NCBI GenBank assembly: GCA_003164375.1
Contig: PLTE01000238.1
Span: 1 to 5,925 of the forward strand
Source of the DNA: Hyphomicrobiales bacterium
GTDB taxonomy: Bacteria; Pseudomonadota; Alphaproteobacteria; Rhizobiales; Xanthobacteraceae
Reading direction: 5' to 3'
Length of the DNA stretch: 5,925 bases
A program made the position numbers and the translations under genes. The notes under the pieces were generated by a model. The model saw only the letters and a list, made by a program, of their open reading frames with translations, searched no databases and had not been told where the DNA came from. Within the stretch, counting starts at the first letter, position 1. Each line of letters begins with the position of its first letter. Positions 1-5,127 of this stretch are shown one piece after another.

Positions 1-793
1 AGACATAGCCGCCCGACCATTTGAGCGCCGCCGCCACCATGTCGTCGATCAGCCGATGCTCGTAGGTGATTTTCTTCGCGGCGAATTTGTCCTTGAATTC
101 GGCGTCGAATACGGCCTGGAAAATGTCCTTGAAGCGGCCGTCATAGACTTTGAGAATCGTGTTTTTGGTCGACAGGTAGAGCGGATAGCCGCGGCTGAGC
201 GCGTAATTCATCGAAGCGTGGGCAAAATCGCGGATCGAGTCATCAAGATTATACATCGCCAAGGCTACGCCTGAGCCGGGAAACTGGAACACCTCGCGCT
301 TGATCTCGTTGCCGTCGTCGCCGACGAAGGTGAGGTAGAGCTTGCCCTTGCCGGGCACCAGATAGTCGGTGGCGCGGTACTGGTCACCATAGGCGTGGCG
401 GCCGATGATGATCGGCTGGGTCCAGCCGGGCACCAGCCGCGGCACGTTCTTGCAGATGATCGGCTCGCGGAAGATGACGCCGCCGAGAATGTTGCGGATG
501 GTGCCGTTCGGCGAGCGATACATGTCGTGGAGCTTGAATTCCTTTACCCGCGCTTCGTCCGGCGTGATGGTCGCGCATTTGACCGCGACGCCCACCTTCT
601 TGGTGGCTTCCGCGGCGTCGATCGTAATCTGATCCCGCGTCTCGTCGCGCTTCTCCATGCCGAGGTCGAAATACATCAGCTCGATGTCGAGATAGGGATA
701 AATCAGCTTGTCCTTGATGTACCGCCAGATGATCCGGGTCATTTCGTCGCCGTCCATCTCGACGACGGGATTTGCAACCTTGATTTTCGCCAT
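1..793 (-). CDS. icd: NADP-dependent isocitrate dehydrogenase, homodimeric eukaryotic-type (partial, C-terminus outside window)
   Basis: TCA-cycle enzyme that oxidatively decarboxylates isocitrate to 2-oxoglutarate with NADP+ and a divalent metal, in the cytoplasm. The visible 264 residues read through without interruption, from MAKIKVANPVVEMDGDEMTR onward, and closely resemble eukaryotic cytosolic IDH1 rather than the E. coli Icd type. Visible family motifs are KCATITPDE (residues 72-80), SPNGTIRNILGG (94-105) with Ser94, Asn96 and Arg100, FREPI with Arg109, and IGRHAYGDQYRATD (130-143). In the last, Arg132 and Tyr139 carry the same numbers as in human IDH1. STKNTI holds the catalytic lysine at 210, and HRLIDDM (246-252) holds the first metal-binding aspartates. 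The family is usually a little over 400 residues, so about 140 are missing at the left edge. The start at 793 is supported by the family N-terminus and by an AAGGTGG site 9 bases upstream. It lies downstream of a second, unrelated IDH gene on the same strand but has its own candidate promoter. Confidence 0.96.
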   Translation of the reverse strand, partial: MAKIKVANPVVEMDGDEMTRIIWRYIKDKLIYPYLDIELMYFDLGMEKRDETRDQITIDAAEATKKVGVAVKCATITPDEARVKEFKLHDMYRSPNGTIRNILGGVIFREPIICKNVPRLVPGWTQPIIIGRHAYGDQYRATDYLVPGKGKLYLTFVGDDGNEIKREVFQFPGSGVALAMYNLDDSIRDFAHASMNYALSRGYPLYLSTKNTILKVYDGRFKDIFQAVFDAEFKDKFAAKKITYEHRLIDDMVAAALKWSGGYV

Positions 794-802
794 TTTAAGG
801 AG

Positions 803-809
803 CCACCTT
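803..809 (-). promoter_or_regulatory. Ribosome binding site of icd
   Basis: On the minus strand AAGGTGG lies 9 bases before the ATG at 793. A CTCCTT stretch lies between this site and the start codon. It could pair weakly (AAGG with CCTT) with the ribosome binding site, but only over four bases, so control by this pairing is speculative. Confidence 0.6.
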
Positions 810-855
810 TTAAGAACGGCACCGGCAACGGTTGTCGAGGCGACGGTCGTCGGAC

Positions 856-876
856 TGACGGAATTTTCGGCGCGCG
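856..876 (-). promoter_or_regulatory. Conserved leader block, copy 1 (icd)
   Basis: Read on the plus strand this is TGACGG, four bases, then TTCGGCGCGCG. The same two blocks with the same four-base gap occur at 3497-3517 in the leader of the monomeric IDH gene. Here the block sits 37 bases downstream (in the icd direction) of the TATAGG box, against 1 base in the other leader. A second, weaker match lies closer to the gene: GGCACCG followed by one variable base and CAAC, at 818-829, against 3473-3484. Whether this is a protein or RNA element or the remnant of a duplicated upstream region cannot be decided here. Confidence 0.5.
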
Positions 877-913
877 TTCATCGAAGACGCCGCCCGGCGC
901 GGCTGCGGCGGGT

Positions 914-952
914 CCTATAGCATCGACGCTATTGACGTGAAAGCGGTGTTAG
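914..952 (-). promoter_or_regulatory. Candidate icd promoter
   Basis: On the minus strand the order is CTAACA (952-947), four bases, TTTCAC as -35 (942-937), 17 bases, then TATAGG as -10 (919-914), inside GATGCTATAGG. The same elements with exactly the same spacing occur at 3519-3557 ahead of the monomeric IDH gene. That independent repetition is the main evidence, together with the standard 17-base spacing of a housekeeping sigma-factor promoter. The predicted transcript would carry a leader of a little over 100 bases. Confidence 0.6.
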
Positions 953-970
953 GTCGTGGACCTAAACCGC
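943..970. promoter_or_regulatory. Palindrome abutting the icd -35 box (operator or terminator)
   Basis: The arms GCGGT plus TTAGGTC (943-947, 949-955) pair perfectly with GACCTAA plus ACCGC (959-970), giving 12 base pairs around a GTG loop with one unpaired base (G948). Read on the minus strand the hairpin is followed directly by TTTC, so it could act as a weak intrinsic terminator of the upstream monomeric IDH transcript, about 170 bases after its stop. It also sits immediately upstream of the icd -35 box and covers the CTAACA element, which would suit a regulator binding site. The matching promoter of the other IDH gene lacks the palindrome. Confidence 0.55.
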
Positions 971-1071
971 ATCCAGAGGCGCGTGGCTGCGCCCCGCCAT
1001 GCCGGTCGCGTCGATGGCGCCTGGGACTAGGTCACAGCGAGAAGGGCGGCGCTGCCGCTCGCACTGACGTC

Positions 1072-1098
1072 TCGCTCGATCCGTTTGCCATCGAGCGA
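1072..1098 (-). terminator. Hairpin downstream of the monomeric IDH gene
   Basis: A perfect 9-bp stem, TCGCTCGAT (1072-1080) with ATCGAGCGA (1090-1098), encloses a 9-base loop, about 42 bases past the stop codon on the minus strand. No run of T follows it, so it is not a classical intrinsic terminator. It may protect the 3' end of the transcript or work with Rho. Confidence 0.35.
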
Positions 1099-1139
1099 AG
1101 TCAAGGCCTCGGCGTCGTCCGCCGTCGTCGGATTCCGCG

Positions 1140-3362
1140 TCAGAGCGCGGCGATCGCTGCGTTCAGCGTGGCGCTCGGCCGCATCGCGGCCGATGTCTTG
1201 GCAACATCGGGCAGGTAGTAACCGCCGGTGTCGACCGGCTTGCCTTGCGCGCCGATCAGTTCGCCATTGATCTTGGTTTCGTTTTTGGCGAGCGTCTCGG
1301 CCAGCGGTTTGAAGCGGGCTTGCAGCTCCGCATCCTTGGTCTGCGCGGCCAGCGCCTGAGCCCAATAGAGGGCGAGGTAGAAATGGCTGCCACGATTGTC
1401 GATTTCGCCGACCTTGCGCGCAGGATTGCGGTTGAACTCGAGGAATTTGCCGATGGCGGTGTCGAGCGTCTCGGCGAGAACCTGCGCCTTGGCGTTCTTG
1501 TAGGTCTGCGCCAGATGTTCGAGCGAGGCGCCAAGGGCGAGGAACTCGCCGAGCGAATCCCAGCGTAGATAACCCTCTTCCTCGAACTGCTGCACGTGTT
1601 TGGGCGCCGAACCGCCGGCGCCGGTCTCGAAAAGACCGCCGCCCGCCAAGAGCGGAACGATCGACAGCATTTTGGACGAGGTGCCGAGCTCCATGATCGG
1701 AAACAGGTCGGTCAAGTAATCGCGCAGCACGTTGCCGGTGACGGAGATTGTGTCCTGCCCCCTGCGAATGCGCTCCAGCGAAAACTTGATCGCTTCGACC
1801 GGCGCCAGAATGCGGATGTCGAGGCCTTTGGTGTCTTGATCCTTCAGGTACTTCTCAACTTTGGCGATGACCTGCGCGTCATGCGCGCGCTTGGCGTCGA
1901 GCCAGAACACCGCCGGGGTGCCGGTGAGGCGCGCGCGGCGCACGCCGAGCTTGACCCAGTCCTGGATCGGCGCGTCTTTGGCCTCGCACATGCGGAAGAT
2001 GTCGCCGGTCTCGACCGGACGCTCGAGCAGCACCTTGCCGTCATCGGCGACGACGCGGACCGTTCCATTCGCGGAAATTTCGAACGTCTTGTCGTGCGAG
2101 CCGTATTCCTCGGCCTTTTGCGCCATCAACCCCACGTTCGAAACCGAGCCCATGGTCTTGGGATCGAACGCGCCGTGCGCCTTACAGTCCTCGATGGTCG
2201 CTTGATAGAGCGTCGCGTAGGCGCGATCCGGGATCACGGCCTTGACGTCATGCAGCTTGCCGTCGGCACCCCACATCTGTCCGGATTCGCGGATCATCGC
2301 CGGCATCGAAGCATCGACGATCACGTCGCTGGGCACGTGCAGGCAAGTGATTCCCTTGTCGGAATTGACCATGGCGAGGCCCGGCCGCTTGGCGTATTCG
2401 GCCGCGATGTCGTCCTTGATCGCTTTTTTCTCTGCGTCCGGCAACGTCTCGATCTTCGTCAGCAGATCGCCGAAGCCGTTGTTGAGATTGACGCCGAGAC
2501 GCTTGAGCGTGGCGGCGTGCTTCTCGATCACGTCGGCGAAGAAGACGGACACGACATGGCCGAACACGATGGGATCGGCGATCTTCATCATGGTCGCCTT
2601 CACGTGCAGCGAAAACAGCACGCCTTCCTTCTTGGCGGCTTCGATCTGCTCGGCAAAGAAGGCGCGCAGCGCCTTGCGGCTCATCACCGCCGCGTCGATG
2701 ATCTCGCCGGCCTGAAGCGGCGTCTTCGCCTTCAACACCGTGACGGCGCCGTCGGCGCCGACCAGCTCGATGCGGGCGTTGGTCGCCGCCGCGACGGTGG
2801 TCGCTATTTCCGAGCCGTAGTAGTCGCCGCCCGACATGTACGCGACATGCGATTTGGATTCGGAACTCCAGGAGCCCATCTTGTGCGGATTTTTGCGGGC
2901 GTATTGCTTGACGGCGCCGGCGGCGCGGCGGTCGGAGTTGCCCTCGCGCAGTACCGGGTTGACGACGCTGCCGAACACCTTGGCGTAGCGGGACTTGATG
3001 TCCTTCTCGGCTTCCGTCGCGGCATTGTCCGGATAGTCCGGAACGCCGTAGCCCTTGCCTTGCAGTTCCTTGATTGCGGCCTTGAGCTGCGGGATCGAGG
3101 CGGAGATGTTGGGTAGCTTGATGATGTTGGCTTCGGGCCGCGTCGCGAGCTCGCCGAGTTCGGCGAGTTCGTCGTTGATTCGCTGCGCAGGGGTGAGCTT
3201 CTCGGGGAAAATGGCGAGGATGCGACCGGCCAGCGAGATGTCCTTCAGCTTCACGGATACACCCGCCGCGCCCACGAAGGCTTCGACGATCGGCAGTAGG
3301 GAATAGGTCGCGAGCGCCGGGGCTTCATCGACCTTGGTCCACATGATTTCGAGATCTGGCAT
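1140..3362 (-). CDS. NADP-dependent isocitrate dehydrogenase, monomeric type
   Basis: Cytoplasmic TCA-cycle enzyme making 2-oxoglutarate, CO2 and NADPH from isocitrate; this family acts as a single large chain of about 740 residues and is unrelated in chain architecture to the dimeric IDH encoded next door. The 740 residues align without gaps to the Azotobacter vinelandii enzyme at its known functional positions. These are Lys82, Ser132, Asn135, Arg139 and Arg145 (in NPVLREGNSDRR), Lys255, the metal ligands Asp350, Asp548 and Asp552, Tyr420, Arg547 (in GNVLRDYLTD), and the NADP-binding His589, Arg600 and Arg649. All are present, so the enzyme should be active and strictly NADP-linked. The start fits the family N-terminus (DEAPALATYSLLPI at residues 12-25) and has AGAGGTG five bases before the ATG. 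The gene ends in TGA. It is the first of two IDH genes on this strand and has its own promoter block. Confidence 0.97.
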   Translation of the reverse strand: MPDLEIMWTKVDEAPALATYSLLPIVEAFVGAAGVSVKLKDISLAGRILAIFPEKLTPAQRINDELAELGELATRPEANIIKLPNISASIPQLKAAIKELQGKGYGVPDYPDNAATEAEKDIKSRYAKVFGSVVNPVLREGNSDRRAAGAVKQYARKNPHKMGSWSSESKSHVAYMSGGDYYGSEIATTVAAATNARIELVGADGAVTVLKAKTPLQAGEIIDAAVMSRKALRAFFAEQIEAAKKEGVLFSLHVKATMMKIADPIVFGHVVSVFFADVIEKHAATLKRLGVNLNNGFGDLLTKIETLPDAEKKAIKDDIAAEYAKRPGLAMVNSDKGITCLHVPSDVIVDASMPAMIRESGQMWGADGKLHDVKAVIPDRAYATLYQATIEDCKAHGAFDPKTMGSVSNVGLMAQKAEEYGSHDKTFEISANGTVRVVADDGKVLLERPVETGDIFRMCEAKDAPIQDWVKLGVRRARLTGTPAVFWLDAKRAHDAQVIAKVEKYLKDQDTKGLDIRILAPVEAIKFSLERIRRGQDTISVTGNVLRDYLTDLFPIMELGTSSKMLSIVPLLAGGGLFETGAGGSAPKHVQQFEEEGYLRWDSLGEFLALGASLEHLAQTYKNAKAQVLAETLDTAIGKFLEFNRNPARKVGEIDNRGSHFYLALYWAQALAAQTKDAELQARFKPLAETLAKNETKINGELIGAQGKPVDTGGYYLPDVAKTSAAMRPSATLNAAIAAL

Positions 3363-3367
3363 GGTTA

Positions 3368-3374
3368 CACCTCT
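3368..3374 (-). promoter_or_regulatory. Ribosome binding site of the monomeric IDH gene
   Basis: AGAGGTG on the minus strand ends five bases before the ATG at 3362. It supports this start over the in-frame Met at residue 7, which is also too far inside the conserved N-terminus. Confidence 0.7.
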
Positions 3375-3496
3375 GATCGCCGGGCGGGTTTAGGCCGAGC
3401 GGAAACTGAACATTGATGGGCGCGGCGATATGGCTTTTCGCTCGGGCCCTCAAATGAATTATTCTCTGCGCGGGCACCGCCAACCGGGAATCCGAA

Positions 3497-3517
3497 TGAC
3501 GGGGAGTTCGGCGCGCG
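3497..3517 (-). promoter_or_regulatory. Conserved leader block, copy 2 (monomeric IDH)
   Basis: Plus-strand reading is TGACGG, four bases, TTCGGCGCGCG, matching the icd leader at 856-876 with the same internal gap. Here it starts one base after the TATAGG box in the direction of transcription and would therefore span the transcription start. The two leaders are otherwise collinear, but the icd leader contains about 36 extra bases between promoter and block. Confidence 0.5.
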
Positions 3518-3518
3518 C

Positions 3519-3557
3519 CCTATAGCATCCGCACTCCGCTGGTGAAAGCCTTGTTAG
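3519..3557 (-). promoter_or_regulatory. Candidate promoter of the monomeric IDH gene
   Basis: Minus-strand order is CTAACA (3557-3552), four bases, TTTCAC as -35 (3547-3542), 17 bases, TATAGG as -10 (3524-3519), inside GATGCTATAGG. It matches the block ahead of the neighbouring icd gene in both sequence and spacing. The leader to the ATG would be about 150 bases. Confidence 0.6.
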
Positions 3558-3600
3558 CAGGTGCGAGATAGCCGCCGGTGGGCCAGAAGGCGGCTGGCAC

Positions 3601-3631
3601 ATGCGCGGAAAGGTACGAAAACACCGCGCAT
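3601..3631. promoter_or_regulatory. 8-bp inverted repeat upstream of the monomeric IDH promoter
   Basis: ATGCGCGG (3601-3608) is the exact reverse complement of CCGCGCAT (3624-3631), with 15 bases between. It lies about 45 bases upstream of the CTAACA element of the IDH promoter, a position suited to a regulator site. GC-rich arms of this length can arise by chance, so the role is uncertain. Confidence 0.3.
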
Positions 3632-3692
3632 TTGGCCATCGCGGCGGCGGGTGAAGGGCTTTTCGCGCAATAGCGGCGCAGGTGGCGAGCAT

Positions 3693-3743
3693 GCGCGCCG
3701 AAGCAGACTTGGCGCGCCGAAGCAGACTTGGCGCGCCGAAGCA
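3693..3743. repeat. 19-bp tandem repeat, 2.7 copies
   Basis: The unit gcgcgccgaagcagacttg occurs twice in full (3693-3711 and 3712-3730) and is followed by 13 bases of a third copy (3731-3743), all without mismatch. The junctions create two GGCGCGCC palindromes. It lies in noncoding DNA 117 to 167 bases upstream of trmJ. Perfect identity suggests recent slippage. Confidence 0.85.
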
Positions 3744-3790
3744 AAAGCCCCGGCGGGCAGCCACTCGGTGTTTCGGCCGGATACGGTGCC

Positions 3791-3809
3791 GCCGCTTGAC
3801 GCAAGCGGC
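3791..3809 (+). other. Hairpin in the trmJ upstream region
   Basis: GCCGCTT (3791-3797) pairs perfectly with AAGCGGC (3803-3809) around a GACGC loop, ending 50 bases before the trmJ start. There is no following T run. If the trmJ transcript starts upstream of it, it would be a leader hairpin. Function is unknown. Confidence 0.35.
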
Positions 3810-3847
3810 CGGCTTGGGCAGGGGCTGCGCCTTGAGGGAAGCGCCTC

Positions 3848-3853
3848 GAGGAG
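3848..3853 (+). promoter_or_regulatory. Ribosome binding site of trmJ
   Basis: GAGGAG ends six bases before the ATG at 3860, a strong site that fixes this start even though the SPOUT domain begins only around residue 17. Confidence 0.75.
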
Positions 3854-3859
3854 TAACGC

Positions 3860-5056
3860 ATGCCGGGCGCAGGCACCGATAAGACCAAGGATTGGATCGA
3901 AGAGCCCGGCCCGGTGGTCATCCTGGTCGAGCCACAGCTCGGCGAGAATATCGGCGCTGCGGCCCGCGCCATGGCCAATTTCGGCTTATCGCGGCTGCGC
4001 CTCGTTCGCCCGCGTCAGCCGTGGCCGAACGACAGGGCCCGGATCATGGCGTCCGGTGCCGACCGCATTCTCGATGGCGTTGCATTGTACGATAGCCTTG
4101 AAGGGGCGATTGCCGACTGTAGTTTTGTCCTTGCCACCACAGCGCGCGCCCACGACCAGGCCAAGCCGGTGGTCGGCCCGGCCGAGGCGGCGGCGCTGGC
4201 CGCGCCGCGGATTGCGGCCGGCGAGACCGTCGGGGTGGTGTTTGGCCGTGAGCGCAACGGTCTCGAAAACGACGAGGTCGCGCTTGCCGACCGAATAGTC
4301 ACGCTGCCGGTCAATCCGGCGTTCGCCTCGCTCAATCTGGCGCAGGCGGTGGTGATCGTGGCTTACGAGTGGTTCAAGCTTGCATCCGGCGCGAAGCTGC
4401 CGTTCGTCATGCCGGCAAAATCGGCGCCCGCGCCGAAACAGCAACTGTTAGCCTTCTTCGCCTCGCTCGAACGTGAACTGGAAAAAGTCGAATTTTTCCG
4501 CCCGCCCGACAAGCGCGAGACCATGCAAATCAACCTGCGCAACATCGTCACGCGCATGGCGCCGAGTCAGCAGGACATTCAGACGTTGCACGGCGTAATC
4601 ATGGCGATCGCCGAGGGCCGCAAGGGCCCGGCGCGCGGCGGGGTGCTCGACGGCCCTGAAGCCGAAATCCTGCGCGCGCTGTTGGCCGAACAAGACACAG
4701 TCCGCGGCCCGAAGGAGCGCGGTCCGATGCGGGGGCTGGCCCGGTTTCTGCGCCGCAATCCGACCGAGGCGGAGCGGGCGCTGTGGCAGGCGCTGGTCAA
4801 CGACCGCCGTTTCGCGGGATGCGGGTTCAAGCGCCAGACCCCGGTCGGGCAGCATATCTGCGACTTCGTGTCGTTTCCGCTGCGGCTCGTCATCGATGTC
4901 GTGCCCGCGGACGAAACCGCGGCCGCCGCCGCCGCGCGCGGGCAAAAACGCGCCTGGCTCGAAGCGCATAATTATAAGGTCCTGGGAATAATTGCCGGCG
5001 ATATCGAGTCTGATATGGCGGCGGCGCTCGAGCGGATCGGCGGGGCCATCGGTTGA
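3860..5056 (+). CDS. trmJ: TrmJ-family tRNA (Cm32/Um32) 2'-O-methyltransferase with C-terminal DUF559-like domain
   Basis: The N-terminal part (about residues 17-257) is a SPOUT methyltransferase of the TrmJ/SpoU group, which methylates the ribose of nucleotide 32 in the tRNA anticodon loop using S-adenosylmethionine. Visible motifs are VEPQLGENIGAAARAMANFG (23-42) with Arg36 matching the catalytic arginine of E. coli TrmJ, the knot motif VVFGRERNGLENDE (126-139), and NPAFASLNLAQAV (152-164) with Ser157. The helical TrmJ extension with SLERELEKVEFF and LRNIVTRM follows. E. coli TrmJ is about 245 residues, and this protein has about 140 more. Residues 292-394 resemble DUF559, a Vsr-like nuclease domain: LRRNPTEAERALW (297-309), FKRQTPVGQHICDF (323-336), LVIDVV and AWLEAHNYKVL. 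The usual E-L-D-G-x-x-H site reads D-V-V-P-A-D-E, so nuclease activity is doubtful. GAGGAG at 3848-3853 supports the start. The exact tRNA specificity is inferred from the family. Confidence 0.9.
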   Translation: MPGAGTDKTKDWIEEPGPVVILVEPQLGENIGAAARAMANFGLSRLRLVRPRQPWPNDRARIMASGADRILDGVALYDSLEGAIADCSFVLATTARAHDQAKPVVGPAEAAALAAPRIAAGETVGVVFGRERNGLENDEVALADRIVTLPVNPAFASLNLAQAVVIVAYEWFKLASGAKLPFVMPAKSAPAPKQQLLAFFASLERELEKVEFFRPPDKRETMQINLRNIVTRMAPSQQDIQTLHGVIMAIAEGRKGPARGGVLDGPEAEILRALLAEQDTVRGPKERGPMRGLARFLRRNPTEAERALWQALVNDRRFAGCGFKRQTPVGQHICDFVSFPLRLVIDVVPADETAAAAAARGQKRAWLEAHNYKVLGIIAGDIESDMAAALERIGGAIG

Positions 5057-5057
5057 A

Positions 5058-5101
5058 TTAACATTCCTTAAGTTCTCACTTGGCCGCGGTCGGAATATTG
5101 G
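5058..5101 (+). promoter_or_regulatory. Possible promoter of the cytochrome b561 gene
   Basis: The 71-base gap after trmJ is clearly more AT-rich than its surroundings. It contains TTAACA (5058-5063), TTCTCA (5073-5078) and, 17 bases on, TATTGG (5096-5101). The layout loosely recalls the two IDH promoters but the boxes match poorly and the first spacing differs. The gene could equally be read from the trmJ transcript. Confidence 0.25.
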
Positions 5102-5127
5102 GAGCGCCGAAGTGACGGGATCGAAAC

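Larger units (their letters stand above)
794..1139. other. Intergenic region between the two isocitrate dehydrogenase genes
   Basis: This 346-base stretch contains no convincing gene; the short open frames crossing it have no recognisable protein character. From the icd side it holds the icd leader of roughly 110 to 120 bases with a block shared with the other IDH leader (856-876), the icd promoter (914-952), a 12-bp palindrome (943-970), a GGCGC/GCGCC hairpin (978-993), a GCGGC/GCCGC hairpin (1046-1058) and a 9-bp hairpin (1072-1098) shortly after the stop codon of the monomeric IDH gene. The separate promoter argues against a simple two-gene operon, although read-through is possible. Confidence 0.7.
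3363..3859. other. Divergent intergenic region between the monomeric IDH gene and trmJ
   Basis: This region of about 500 bases has no gene I can support. Open frames cross it on both strands, but they run through the IDH promoter, are rich in Arg, Ala and Pro as expected of GC-rich noncoding DNA, and resemble no family I know. It holds the IDH leader and promoter (up to about 3557), an 8-bp inverted repeat (3601-3631), a 19-bp tandem repeat (3693-3743) and a 7-bp hairpin (3791-3809). No clear promoter for the plus-strand trmJ gene stands out: a TTGACG at 3796-3801 has no AT-rich -10 box at the right distance. Confidence 0.65.

Noticed and set aside
395..940. A 181-codon open frame on the plus strand opposite icd
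   Set aside because: Antisense to conserved IDH codons and running through the icd promoter; no recognisable domain.
1596..3116. A 506-codon open frame on the plus strand opposite the monomeric IDH gene
   Set aside because: It lies entirely antisense to a clearly conserved enzyme, is rich in Arg, His, Asp and Gly as expected of a codon-bias shadow in GC-rich DNA, and resembles no known protein.
3796..3819. TTGACG as the -35 box of a trmJ promoter
   Set aside because: The sequence 16 to 18 bases downstream is GC-rich with no -10-like hexamer, and TTGACG sits partly in the loop of a hairpin.
3520..3978. A 152-codon minus-strand open frame between the IDH gene and trmJ
   Set aside because: It overlaps the start of trmJ and ends inside the conserved IDH promoter block; composition is noncoding-like and the tandem repeat lies within it.
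3561..4298. A 245-codon plus-strand open frame entering trmJ in another frame
   Set aside because: Arg- and Ser-rich sequence without domain character; the trmJ frame is unambiguous and has its own strong ribosome binding site.
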